From: Papilionanthe hookeriana x Papilionanthe teres
Lineage: Eukaryota; Streptophyta; Magnoliopsida; Asparagales; Orchidaceae
DNA: 64,000 nt
NCBI GenBank assembly: GCA_022702705.1
Contig: CM040427.1
Location: 75,011,283-75,075,282 of the forward strand
Direction of reading: 5' to 3'
In this document: positions 1 to 11,996 of the stretch, one piece after another
Layout: every line of letters begins with the position of its first letter
Position numbering within the stretch: the stretch's first letter is position 1
Translations under genes and position numbers: made by a program
The notes under the pieces: generated by a model
Seen by the model: only the letters and a program-made list of their open reading frames with translations
Told to the model about the DNA's origin: nothing
Database searches by the model: none

Positions 1-1810
1 ATATTGCAAAAAAGATAACTTTATTTGTATTGCTCATAAAAGGTCTTTCATGAGAGGAAAACACATACTGATAAAATGAGTCTTAACTAGCCCTTTGATC
101 TTCTTCTCTATAGGCCATGGATTTTTTTTACCAAGTTACACCAACTTTCGTATTTTTACTTCTTTGTAGGCAATCTCTGAGCTATAACACTTGAAGGGAT
201 TAGAGTCAATATATTATTATATTTTACTACATCAATAATAGCATTTGTGCTTAATATTTACAATAGGAACATATAATATTTGTTTTGCATCATGTCTTCA
301 TTATAAATAAAATATATCAATATATGGCCGTACTTGCTCAACATATTCAATTCATCATCACAATTCTAGCCTTGTAGCATTATACAATGATGGCTTATTT
401 AAGAACCCGGCCAAAATATGATGCACTCTTTCCTCTCGAAAAAAATTTGGAATGAAAGGCCAGGTGGATGGACAAGGATTTGTATAAATGATTTTAAATT
501 ATATAGGACTAAAGATACAACAAACATTTTGAACCTTCCCTTGTCATTATGACATTTCAATCAAATTGCATTAATTGAAACTAATTGATTTTAATTTTAT
601 TTTTCGGTCCTGTCAAAATCACATAAACTTTACATTCATTATAGCAAATCACGGTTATTCAAATGCTCGATTATTAATATTTTTTTTTAATTATAGAAGT
701 AATACTCCAAAAACATCGACATTAGCTCTAGTTGTTTTATATACTTGAAAAAATTGTGTATGGTGCTGAGAAGTTCACTATGATACATCAAATAAAACAG
801 ATAAATCTTTTCCTTACATTTAACTTACTGATAATAACATTACTATAATGTTTCAGAGTGCACCTTCATTTATTTTACTTGCATATTTTAAGAAGGTTTC
901 CATGCCAAATATAAAATTTTGCTACCTACCAGGAAGGTGCAAATGAAAAGAAGCAATTTCTATGCTTTAAAACATTAAAAGATGAATAAAGCCATTAGTC
1001 TATACTTCTGCATAAAATTACAACCTGATTGAGAGCCATGTGATCATAAAAGTATAGTTTCCATTCATAAAATACAAATAAGAAATCCGCAATAAGGCTA
1101 GAAGGATAGAATGGAGGGTTTATCCTGATATTTGTCACTTATTATGACTGCTGAGTAATCGATAGAGGCTTCTGTAAATAAAAACAATGAAAAACAGCTA
1201 ATGGCGATGCTGTGTTCTTAGGGAGTAGTTCCTTCTCTCGAAACATCTCTCACAAAAAAAATATATATTCAGGAAATAATATTTTATTTCTTGAAAATGT
1301 TAATTTCTTTGTGTACATGATTGTGTCATCCACGCTTTGGAATTTATTTATGATTACAAAAATGTAATGCGTGGAGATAGGTTTTGAATTTTGTTAGTAT
1401 ATTCAATATATTGCTGTCATCTTGACAAGTTCTATGGTTTAAGATGTCAATTTTTTGGAAAAAATGATGCAAAGGCTGACATCATTTTCAGCGAGTTGAA
1501 CCACAATTGGTCGTAAATATTTAAGTAATAATGCATTTCCAATGGATTTTTGTATGTTTGTGGAGCTTAATCATAAATTTATAACAATGGAATAAATGGA
1601 TTTTTTTATAATAATAAAGTTTTAAGGCCATAAACTGGGATTAAGGGAGTTACATTTCGCATCATGCAGCATATGTTTGATGTTTAACAAAAATCTAGAA
1701 ACTTACAGACAAAAATGAAACATAAAATAAAAAGTTGGAGAGTGCGATGGGGTCATGCGAAATGCTCAGTGCGTAATAAATTAATCTAATCATTTTAGTG
1801 GAGTGGCGTG
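1..1810. other. AT-rich spacer, no gene seen
   Basis: I see no open frame of useful length, no repeat array and no RNA gene here. The sequence is AT-rich with short A/T runs throughout. It ends where the first unit of the 80-bp array begins (TGTTGACC at 1811). I found no convincing target-site duplication between its right edge and the sequence after 11144. It could be old, unrecognisable transposon DNA. Confidence 0.6.
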
Positions 1811-2875
1811 TGTTGACCCCATAGGTCACCCCTAAGACCTAAAAAGTCAACTTTGGTCAAACTGGTCAAACCAGACCTAATGACCTACACTGTTGACCCC
1901 ATAGGTCAACCCTATGACCTAAAAAGTCAACTTTGGTCAAGCCGGTCAAACCGGACATAATGACTCTACACTGTTGACCCATAAGTCAACCTTTTGACCT
2001 AAAAAGTTAACCTTGGTCAAATTGGTCAAACCAGACCTAATGACCTACACTGTTGACCCCATAGGTCAACCTTTTGACCTAAAAAGTTAACCTTGGTCAA
2101 ATTGGTCAAACCAGACCTAATGACCTACACTGTTGACCCAATAGGTCAACCCTGTGACCTAAAAAGTTAACTTTGGTCAAACTGGTCAAACCAGACCTAA
2201 TGACCTACACTTTTGACCCTATAGGTCAACCTTTTGACCTAAAAAGTTAACCTTGGTCAAATTGGTCAAACCAAACCTCATTACCTACACTGTTGACCCC
2301 ATAGGTCAACCCTGTGACCTAAAAAGTTAACTTTGGTCAAACTGGTCAAACCAGACCTAATGACCTACACTGTTGACCCCATAGGTCACCCCTATGACCT
2401 AAAAAGTTAACTTTGGTCAAATTGGTCAAACCAGACCTAATGACCTACACTGTTGACCCCATAGGTCGACCACTATGACCTAAAAAGTCAACATTGGTCA
2501 AATTGGTCAAACCGGACCTAGTGACTCACACTGTCTGACCCCATAGGTCACCCTTATGACCTAAAAAGTCAACATTGGTCAAATTGGTCAAACCAGACTT
2601 AGTGACCTACACTGTTGACCCCATAGGTCACGCCTATGACCTAAAAAGTCAACTTTGGTCAAACTGGTCAAACCAGACCTAGTGACCTACACTGTTGACC
2701 CCATAGGTCAACCCTATGACCTAAAAAGTCAACTCTGGTCAAATTGGTCAAACTAGACCTAGTGACCTACACTGTTGACCCCATAGGTCACCCCTATGAC
2801 CTAAAAAGTCAACTTTGATCAAATTGGTTAGACCAGACCTAATGACCAGTCCTGTTGACCCATAAATCAACCTTT
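1811..2875 (+). repeat. 80-bp W-box-rich tandem array (LTR U3)
   Basis: About 13 head-to-tail units of 80-81 bp. Each unit contains about five copies of TTGACC or TTGACT counted on both strands, which is the W-box core bound by WRKY transcription factors. The array lies roughly 1 to 2 kb upstream of the TATA box at 3845, so it is in the U3 promoter part of the LTR. The equivalent array in element A is at 19900-20945. Confidence 0.9.
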
Positions 2876-3844
2876 TCACCCACTAACACATTTAAAACAC
2901 CACAATGACAAAATCACGGACATTGGACATATTAAAATCAATTTGACCGATTTGAGGCTAACTTGGCTCAACCTAAGTCGAAATTGGTCAACACTTATCT
3001 ATTTTAATTAAAATAGATAAAAATGACATAAAAATAACAAAATTAATTAAATAGTTAATTTCAAAATTATTTTGATTAATTAAAATGATTAATGATTTAA
3101 TTTTCAACATTTTGATTAAATGACATAATTAAAATGAAAATTAAATTAAAAATCATAAAATGACATAAAATGACAAAAATAATCAATTAATTAATTTGAA
3201 ATCATTTTCAATTAGTAAATTGATTAATCAAATAATTTCCACCAATTTTAATTAATAAAAAAATTAATTAAAATGGAAATTAAAGGGGAGGGATGAAAAT
3301 ACAAGTGGGCTCTTCATATTTAATTGGGCTAATTCATTTTAAAAGCCTCTTTAACATATAAAAAGTCCATTTTAAAGTTCATTTTAAAGCCCATCCTAAA
3401 GCCCATCATCCATGGCTTAACCCCCATGGTTATGCATGGAATGAGGTGTCATCACCTCCCTCATTCCCTCCTTAAGGTGGTCGGCCAACATAAGTCAAAA
3501 AATGACCACCACCCAAGCCACCCAATGAGGAGAAAACCTCACATGTAACCCCTCTTTACCATGGTAAATGGTGATGATGAAGGCTAGAGCTATAGGCTAG
3601 GTTATGTGTCATCACTTCTTAAGCTCATGGATTGAGTTGTAAGCTCCTTAGCAAGCCTAACAACAGCTCACAAGTAACCTCCCACAATGACCAATGGACA
3701 AGAGGCAAAGAGATGAAATTCATCATGAAATACTTAGAGAGAAAGATCTAAGCTTATCTCCTGCCAATTGATCACCCAATCAGCATGTAGGGGAGATAAG
3801 TAATGCCCAAGTACAGCCTAAGGCAAGCCAACTCCATCATTTGG

Positions 3845-3852
3845 CTATAAAT
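3845..3852 (+). promoter_or_regulatory. LTR TATA box
   Basis: TATAAATA stands in GGCTATAAATAGAGCC, a good plant TATA context. The same spot in element A has CTATAAAAGG. Transcription would start about 30 bp downstream, making U3 about 2 kb and leaving some 7 kb of R plus U5. Confidence 0.65.
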
Positions 3853-4339
3853 AGAGCCCTTGGCCGAAACTAGCTAAGGAGGAAGAAAATATTTAGTGAG
3901 ACCTATAGGCTGCCCAAATCCTCCTGCTCCCAACATAAAAGTTCTTCCTAAGAGTCCCCACTATCTTTTAGGAGTGAAACCCAGCCATAGATCTAACCCA
4001 TTTGGGCCAATTTGAGCCATTTTCAAAATTAGCCCAAATCAGGACCAATTCCCAAATTCCTATCCAACCACAACTTCTGGAACAAATTGCTGCTTCCACA
4101 ATCTTCTCTTGGGGTCCAAGAAGACAACCATAGGGTATGATCTGACTTGATCCACTTGTGGCCAAGGTATGGAATTTATATTTGCAAAATAATTCATGTT
4201 TTTAATAAATCATGTATTTTGATAGCTCAAAAGTGTATCATCACCATATGGATTGATACTACTTGTCTAGATGAGAATTTTAAAAAAAGAATCACTCAAT
4301 TTCATCAAGAAATGAGTGAGATATTAATGTTTGAAGTTC

Positions 4340-4530
4340 AATGGCTACGGAATTTCGGGATTAAATCCCGAATTTTCTGCGTCGTCCGATCGGCGCCTTT
4401 GGAACGGACTGCGCAGATCTGCGCCGAATGGAGCCCCACGGTCCGACCGCTGCACGGGATCTTCCCTCCCGTTCGACGCGTCCGAGGACACGCGTCGAAC
4501 GGGCGTGAGTTCGGCGGTGCGGTATTAAAA
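4340..4530 (+). other. GC-rich island with hairpin in LTR
   Basis: A sharply GC- and CpG-rich segment inside otherwise AT-rich LTR. It holds a perfect 14-bp inverted repeat, arms 4468-4481 and 4490-4503 around an 8-nt loop. Equivalent islands occur at 18290-18440 and 38310-38470 in element A, and less similar ones at 54640-54860 and 59090-59300 in family Y. Its position 500 to 700 bp after the TATA box places it in the transcribed leader. Confidence 0.75.
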
Positions 4531-5179
4531 ATTTTTTTTTTAATCCCTTAAACTTCAAAAATTCATATCTCTTTAACCAGAGGTACTAAAAATAAAATAA
4601 AAATACCTCTGGAAAGCTCTTGAAGAGAAGAAAATTATGAGATGAAAATCATAATTTTATTCTTAGTATTTAATTTTTAATTAATTAAATACTTTCTGAA
4701 GTATTTTAATTATTAAAAATTATTTATAAATAAAAAAAATATGAAACTTTGAGGCATTTATCTTTATGCTCTTAGGGACCTTCCATAATTTTTCTAAGGA
4801 CAGAAAACATGCCTATGATACTTTTCTTGAATTTTCAAATTTCTTTGTAATTATTTCAAATAATAATTATATAAATTTGAAAATTAAGAAAATAAAAATA
4901 CAAATGACTAGGAATGATAGAGCAACAGACAATGACCCTAGGAAAAATATTTCTAAGTCATAGAAACAATCTTGAATGACATTTGGAAATTTAGGGTTAA
5001 AAGCATTTATTAATTAAATAATTTTGATCCTAAAATGACCTTTTGTAAAATTGAACTATTTTCATCAACAATTTAAGTTTGAAAATGGTTCTAGCCTATG
5101 ATAGGCTAATAATAAACCTCACTTGAGTCTAAAATGACAAGATTAGATTCAATTAAGGCTTAAAATGACATTTAAATCA

Positions 5180-5600
5180 ATTAAACATTACCTAAATTAG
5201 GTTTAATAAAAATCAAACTCCTTTAATTAAGTTTAAGGACACACTAAACTTAATTAACCAATTAAACCTTACCTAAATTAGGTTTAATAAAAATCGAACT
5301 CTTTTAATTAAGTTTAAAGACATAATAAACTTAATTAACCAATTAAACCTTACCTAAATTAGATTTAACAAAAATCAAACTCCTTTAATTAAGTTTAAGG
5401 ACACACTAAACTTAATTAACCAATTAAACCTTACCTAAATTAGGTTTAATAAAAATTAAACTTCTTTAATTAAGTTTAAGGACACACTAAACTTAATTAA
5501 CCCATTAAACCTTACCTAAATTAGGTTTAATAAAAATTAAACTCTTTTTAATTAAGTTTAAAGACATATTAAACTTAATTAACACAGAACTAAACTCCCT
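5180..5600 (+). repeat. 81-bp tandem array in LTR
   Basis: About five units of 81 bp built on TTAATTAAGTTTAAGGACA and CCTAAATTAGGTTTAAT. The matching arrays in element A (16070-17690 and 36460-37660) use a 131-bp unit that looks like this 81-bp unit plus a partly duplicated 50 bp. Confidence 0.85.
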
Positions 5601-5639
5601 TAATTAGGTTTAAAGACATACTAAACTTAATTAACCTCC

Positions 5640-7810
5640 TTAAACATAAGGTTTAATCATACCTAAACCCTAATTAGGTCTAACCCTTAGACCTAATTAA
5701 ACCTTTAAGCCTTAACTAACTAAGGTTTAATCAAACTTAAACCCTAATTAGGTCTAACCCTTAGATCTAATTAAACCTTTAAGCCTTAACTAACTAAGGT
5801 TTATTCATACCTAAACCCTAATTAGGTCTAAACCTTAGACCTAATTAAACCATTAAGCCTTAACTAACTAAGGTTTAATCAAACTTAAACCCTAATTAGG
5901 TCTAACCCTTAGACCTAATTAAACCTTTGAGCCTTAACTAACTAAGGTTTAATCAAACTTAAACCACTAATTAGGTCTAACCCTTGGATCAAATTAAACC
6001 TTTGAGCCTTAACTAACTAAGGTTTAATCAAACTTAAACCCTAATTAGGTCTAACCCTTAGACCTAATTAAACCTTTGAGCCTTAACTAACTAAGGTTTA
6101 ATCAAACTTAAACCCTAATTGGGTCTAACCCTTAGACCTAATTAAACCTTTAAGCCTTAACTAACTAAGGTTTAATCAAACTTAAACCCTAATTAGGTCT
6201 AACCCTTAGACCTAATTAAACCTTTGAGCCTTAACTAACTAAGGTTTAATCAAACTTAAACCCTAATTAGGTCTAACCCTTAGACCTAATTAAACCTTTG
6301 AGCCTTAACTAACTAAGGTTTAATCAAACTTAAAACCTAATTAGGTCAAACCCTTAGACATAATTAAACCTTTGAGCCTTAACTAACTATGGTTTAATCA
6401 AACTTAAACCCTAATTAGGTCTAACCCTTAGACCTAATTAAACCTTTGAGCCTTAACTAACTAAGGTTTAATCATACTTAAACCCTAATTAGGTCTAACC
6501 CTTAGACCTAATTAAACCTTTGAGCCTTAACTAACTAAGGTTTAATCATACCTAAACCCTAATTAGGTCTAACCCTTAGACCTAATTAAACCTTTGAGCC
6601 TTAACTAACTAAGGTTTAATCAAACTTAAACCCTAATTAGGTCTAACCCTTAGACCTAATTAAACCTTTGAGCCTTAACTAACTAAGGTTTAATCAAACT
6701 TAAACCCTAATTAGGTCTAACCCTTAGACCTAATTAAACCTTTGAGCCTTAACTAACTAAGGTTTAATCAAACTTAAACCCTAATTAGGTCTAACCCTTA
6801 GACCTAATTAAACCATTAAGCCTTAACTAACTAAGGTTTAATCATACCTAAACCCTAATTAGGTCTAACCCTTAGACCTAGTTAAAACTTTAAGCCTTAA
6901 CTAACTAAGGTTTAATCATACCTAAACCCTAATTAAGTCTAACCCTTAGACCTAATTAAACCATTAAGCCTTAACTAACTAAGGTTTAATCAAACTTAAA
7001 CCCTAATTAGGTCTAACCTTTAGACCTAATTAAACCATTAAGCCTTAACTAACTAAGGTTTAATCATACCTAAACCCTAATTAGGTCTAACCCTTAGACC
7101 TAATTAAACCTTTAAGCCTTAACTAACTAAGGTTTAATCAGACTTAAACCCTAATTAGGTCTAACCCTTTGACCTAATTAAACCTTTAAGCCTTAACTAA
7201 CTAAGGTTTAATCAAACTTAAACCCTAATTAGGTCTAACTCTTAGACCTAATTAAACCTTTGAGCCTTAACTAACTAAGGTTTAATCAAACTTAAACCCT
7301 AATTAGGTCTAACCCTTAGACCTAATTAAACCTTTGAGCCTTAACTAAGGTTTAATCATACCTAAACCCTAATTAGGTCTAACCCTTAGACCTAATTAAA
7401 CCTTTAAGCCTTAACTAACTAAGGTTTAATCATACCTAAACCCTAATTAGTTCTAACCCTTAGACCTAATTAAACCTTTATGCCTTAACTAACTAAGGTT
7501 TAATCAAACTTAAACCCTGATTAGGTCTAACCCTTAGACCTAATTAAACCATTAAGCCTTAACTAACTAAGGTTTAATCATACCTAAACCCTAATTAGGT
7601 CTAACCCTTAGACCTAATTAAACCTTTAAGCCTTAGCTAACTAAGGTTTAATCAAACTTAAACCCTAATTAGGTCTAACCCTTAGACCTAATTAAACCAT
7701 TAAGCCTTAACTAACTAAGGTTTAATTAAACTTAAACCCTCATTAGGTCTAACCCTTAGACCTAATTAAACCATTAAGCCTTAACTAACTAAGGTTTAAT
7801 CAAACTTAGA
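5640..7810 (+). repeat. 74-bp telo-box tandem array in LTR
   Basis: About 28 units of 74 bp. Nearly every unit contains AAACCCTAATTAGG, which includes the plant telo-box AAACCCTAA. Units differ by a few substitutions (for example CATACC versus CAAACTT). Element A carries only about eight units at each LTR (15400-16030, 35460-36440). Confidence 0.9.
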
Positions 7811-8100
7811 CCAAACACTTAGGTTCAACCCACATTGAACCTAAATCAAACTTAAACCTAACTTAAGCCCGATCTACATTAGACTCTAAGTCAAACCAAA
7901 CTTAGGTTCAACCTGACATGAACCTAAACTAAACTTAAACCTAACTTAAGCCTGATCTACATTAGACTTAAGTCGAACTAAACTTAGGTTCGACCGACAT
8001 GAACCTAAACTAAACTTAAACCTAACTTAAGCACGATCTACATTAGACTTAAGTCAAACCAAACTTAGGTTCAACCCACATTGAACCTAAATCAAACTTA
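7810..8100 (+). repeat. Transitional ~84-bp repeat block
   Basis: About three diverged units that alternate TTAGACTTAAGTC and TTAGGTTCAACC motifs. They bridge the 74-bp and 82-bp arrays and probably share ancestry with the 82-bp unit. Confidence 0.65.
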
Positions 8101-9620
8101 AACCTAACCTAACTTGAGTCCAACCTAACTTGAACTCAAGTTAACCTAAACCTTAGGTTCAACCTATATTGAACCTAACCTAAACCAAACATAACTTGAG
8201 TCCAACCTAACTTGAACCCAAGTTAACCTAAACCTTAGGTTCAACCCACATTGAACCTAACCTAAACCTAATCTAACTTGAGTCCAACCTAACTTGAACT
8301 CAAGTTAACCTAAACCTTAGGTTCAACCCACATTGAACCTAACCTAAACCTAATCTAACTTGAGTCCAACCTAACTTGAACTCAAGTTAACCTAAACCTT
8401 AGGTTCAACCCACATTGAACCTAACCTAAACCTAACCTAACTTGAGTCCAACCTAACTTGAACTCAAGTTAACCTAAACCTTAGGTTCGACCCGATTGAA
8501 CCTAACCTAAACCTAATATAACTTGAGTCCAACCTAACTCGAACCCAAGTTAACCTAAACCTTAGGTTCGACCACATCGAACCTAACCTAAACCTAATCT
8601 AACTTGAGTCCAACCTAACTTGAACTCGAGTTAACCTAAACCTTAGGTTCAACCCACATTGAACCTAACCTAAACCTAACCTAACTTAAGTCCAACCTAA
8701 CTTGAACTCGAGTTAACCTTAACCTTTGGTTCAACCCACATTGAACCTAACTTAAACCTAACATAACTTGAGTCTAACCTAACTTGAACCCAAGTTAACC
8801 TAAACCTTAGGTTAGACCCACATTGAACCTAACCTAAACCTAACATAACTTGAGTCCAACCTAACTTGAACCCAAGTTAACCTAAACCTTAGGTTCAACC
8901 CACATTGAACCTAACCTAAACCTAATCTAACTTGAGTCCAACCTAACTTGAACTCAAGTTAACCTAAACCTTAGGTTCAACCCACATTGAACCTAACCTA
9001 AACCTAATCTAACTTGAGTCCAACCTAACTTGAACTCAAGTTAACCTAAACCTTAGGTTCAACCCACATTAAACCTAACCTAAACCTAACCTAACTTGAG
9101 TCCAACCTAACTTGAACTCGAGTTAACCTAAACCTTAGGTTCAACCCATATTGAACCTAACCTAAACCTAACATAACTTGAGTCCGACCTAACTTGAACC
9201 TAAGTTAACCTAAACCTTAGGTTCGACCCACATGAACCTAACCTAAACCTAATCTAACTCGAGTCCAACCTAACTTGAACTCGAGTTAACCTAAACCTTA
9301 GGTTCAACCCACAATGAACCTAACCTAAACCTAATCTAACTTGAGTCCAACCTAACTTGAACTCAAGTTAACCTAAACCTTAGGTTCAACCCACATTGAA
9401 CCTAACCTAAACCTAAGCTAACTTGAGTCCAACCTAACTTGAACTCAAGATAACCTAAACCTTAGGTTCAACCCACATTGAACCTAACCTAAAACCAACC
9501 CAACTTAAACTCAAGTTAACCTAAACTTTAGGTTCAATCTACATTGAACCTAACTCAAACATAACTCGACTCGAGTTCGATCCGACTTGAACTCGAGTTA
9601 ACTCAAAATCTTAGGTCCAA
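8100..9620 (+). repeat. 82-bp tandem array in LTR
   Basis: About 18 units of 82 bp containing AACTTGAGTCCAACC, AACTCAAGTTAACC and CTTAGGTTCAACCC, the last two being short dyads. Element A has about seven units (14780-15380) and a similar number at 34930-35420. Confidence 0.88.
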
Positions 9621-9959
9621 TCCCTATTGAACCTAACTTAAATTCAAACATGACCTAACTTGAATTCAATCCAACTTGAACTCAAGTTAATCTAAATCTT
9701 AGGTCCAATCCACATTGAACCTAAATTCAACCCAAACCAAAGTTAAGTCTAATCTACATTAGACTTAAATCAAACCGAACTTGAGTTCAACTCCTAATGG
9801 ACTTAAGACAATCCTAAATCTAAGTCCGACAAAATAGACTTGATTAAGACTTAAACCTTACCTAAAATGGATTTGAATGGTCTATAATTCTAATTAAGTC
9901 TAATTTATTAGGCTTGATTAACCTTTAAATCCTATTTAAACAAGGTTTAAAATTTAATT

Positions 9960-10225
9960 AAGTCCATCCAAAACCAAACCTTTTAACTTAAGTTCAAATA
10001 AACATGAACTCAAGTTAATCAAATTCAATCAACATTGAATTTAACTTAGATTCAATCAGACATGAATCCAAGTTAATTCAATCAATATTGAATTTAAACC
10101 TTTTAACTTAAGTTCAAACAGACATGAACTCGAGTTAATCAAATTCAATCGATATTGAATTTAACTTAGGTTCAACCGGACATGAGCCCGAGTTAGTTCA
10201 ATTAGTATTGAATTTAACTTTAAAT
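9960..10225 (+). repeat. ~126-bp repeat, two copies
   Basis: About two units of the repeat that is expanded to roughly ten copies at 12960-14290 and nine at 33280-34450 in element A. Each unit consists of two related halves of about 63 bp. Confidence 0.75.
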
Positions 10226-10534
10226 CTTTTGATAGACACGAACACGAAATTTAAGCTCAAACTCAAAATCAATTCAACATAATTTGACATTCTAAAATTG
10301 ACATAACCAACATAAATGCGATGTTGACGTAATCAACGAAAATTTGATATTTAAAAAAAAACAACATGATTAGCATGAAGTTGACATTTCAAAATAACTT
10401 AACATATTACGTGATATTATTTCGACGATATTTTCTTCGCGGGATGAAGACAAGAAATTCCATTTAGATTTTCTTTACATGTTATAGGGTGTGCTTAACT
10501 CGTTTTGCGGGACGCCGACGACGGAATATTAGCA

Positions 10535-10765
10535 ACAAAACAAAACAAAACTTTTAGGTTAGACATATAACCTGAAACTTTTCAACAAGACAACAACATT
10601 GAAAACAAAACAAAACTTTTAGGTTAGACATATAACCTGAAACTTTTCAACAAGACAACAACATTGAAAACAAAACAAAACTTTTAGGTTAGACATATAA
10701 CATGAAACTTTTCAACACAACAACGACATGACAACAAAATCAAAACCTTTAGGTTAGATATAATA
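10535..10765 (+). repeat. ~74-bp repeat, three copies (LTR U5)
   Basis: Three units with TTTTAGGTTAGACATATAACCTGAAAC, a short dyad made by AGGTTAGACATATAACCT. The same block is at 12410-12690 and 32700-32965 in the opposite orientation. Confidence 0.8.
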
Positions 10766-11144
10766 CCTAAAGCATTCAATAACATAATATAACGACATTT
10801 GGGAGTGATAGTGGGTACATCTCTCCTTAAAATAAATCTTTTAGAAAATAAATGATTAACATTAATCAGAAGTTTTCTTAAACAATCGAGAATTGTTTAA
10901 GATGTAATTAACTATAGAGGCTTACCTTTATAGGAGATCTGAAAGAACCCAAAACAGAAATCTCTGGTTTACCATGATTTTCTTAATATGAAAGTTCTAG
11001 AATACGTTATTCTAGAATATCCTCATATAAGAATTATCATAAACACCTTTTTCTACTATTAGTCCTAAAAATTCTCTAAATCCTTCATAGGATTTATACG
11101 AATAAAACTAGGCTAATATTAGATGGCGACTCCTTGACATTGAC

Positions 11145-11329
11145 ATGATATATTGGATGGCGATGACATGATGACATCATCATCATCAAACGCCACGAAC
11201 CGCATCCCACCGTGGTCGCACCACCACATATATTTTCTTTCTTTCCATCGCCACCAGCGTGCATACTATTTTTCTAAGGAATAGATGCTTAATAACTTGA
11301 TATTGTGCATTGAAAAAAGGGTATATTAC
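11145..11329. other. Spacer between inverted LTRs
   Basis: Short non-repetitive stretch with ATGACATCATCATCATC and a CA-rich part. Nothing coding is seen before the reverse transcriptase fossil starts at about 11330. Confidence 0.5.
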
Positions 11330-11580
11330 CATAGATTCAGCGGTCGGCCATTCAGTCTTAAGCTTCCTCGACGCGTTCTCTAGCTATCACTAGATTAAAA
11401 TGCACCTTGCTGGTGCAAAAAAGAAAAACCAGTGTCTACTGTTATAATGTAATGCCATTTGAGCTTATGAATTCGGGGGCGACTTACCAACGCCTAATCG
11501 ATGTAAATTTTGCTAACCAAAAGGGAAGAAACATTGAGGTGTATGTCGATGATGTGCAAGTTAAGAACCGGTTGGCCCAA
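11330..11580 (+). pseudogene. Decayed Ty3/gypsy reverse transcriptase fragment
   Basis: Reading + in one frame from about 11330 gives a run that follows the Ty3/gypsy RT core: a VGHSVLSFLDAFSSYH stretch (the family has LLSFLDAYSGYHQI), an in-frame stop where the conserved Gln should be, then IKMH, then VMPFELMNSGATYQRL (family VMPFGLKNAGATYQRL), then EVYVDD with the catalytic YVDD at about 11540-11551. About 80 residues remain and the rest of the polymerase is absent. The sequence does not resemble the RT of elements A and B closely enough to be part of them (YVDDVQVKN against YVDDLVV or YVDDVVI), so it is an older, unrelated gypsy insertion trapped between two X LTRs. Confidence 0.8.
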
Positions 11581-11639
11581 TAACATAAGAAGCATTATAA
11601 TAAAACGTCAGTTTATAACTTGTTATTTTGACCCCCAAT

Positions 11640-11996
11640 TAACGAACTAAGGTAAAAGGGAACTTTCGTAATTAAGTCAGTTGAGATGTGGTACCGCTCA
11701 CATACCATATCTCACCTACCGCTCTCCTACCTCCTACCTACCACTCTCTTGCTCTGTATAAATAGAGAGGGTGTGAGGCTTAGGAGAGCAAGGGAAGACG
11801 TCTTAAGCTACCATAAAGGATGTGAGAATAGCTAGAGAGCTAGAGAGGAGGAGAGCAACTTGAGGTCTTGTATCAAGGTGTCGCTTGAGCGGGAGGCTAT
11901 AGAATGAAGATGAGGGTTCGTCTCTATGTATAAGTTATGTATTCTCCATTTCTTTTGCCTTAGTGAACTATTTGATTGATTCACTCCTGTTGACGT
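11640..11996 (+). promoter_or_regulatory. LTR-like promoter fragment with TATA box
   Basis: A pyrimidine-rich run of CTACC and CTCTC motifs is followed by TATAAATAGAGAGGG (11758-11772) and a purine-rich stretch. This arrangement is typical of the U3/R part of plant LTRs. It may be the LTR that goes with the RT fossil just upstream. No second copy is in the window, so LTR identity cannot be tested here. Element A's LTR begins directly after it at 11997. Confidence 0.4.

Larger units (their letters stand above)
1811..11144 (+). mobile_element. Lone family-X LTR, about 9.3 kb
   Basis: This block carries, in the same order and on the opposite strand, every landmark of the 3' LTR of element A (11997-20963): the 80-bp array, TATA box, GC-rich island with hairpin, then the 81-, 74-, 82-, ~126- and ~74-bp arrays and the U5 end. 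No gag or pol adjoins it, so it is a solo or truncated LTR. Its left end starts inside or at the 80-bp array and lacks the TGTTGACCTCATTTT terminus of element A. Its right end stops near TTGACATTGACA, about 45 bp short of the ACCGCCGACA end of element A. Array copy numbers differ greatly from element A, so it is a different subfamily or an old insertion. Confidence 0.8.

Noticed and set aside
4147..4551. Open frames of 65-134 residues across the GC island of the lone LTR
   Set aside because: They exist because CpG-rich DNA has few stops. No protein motif, several frames open at once on both strands, and not kept in the other LTR copies.
5640..9620. CRISPR-like or telomeric array
   Set aside because: Units are head-to-tail with no unique spacers, so not CRISPR. 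AAACCCTAA occurs once per 74 bp and not as a pure TTTAGGG run, so it is not a telomere.
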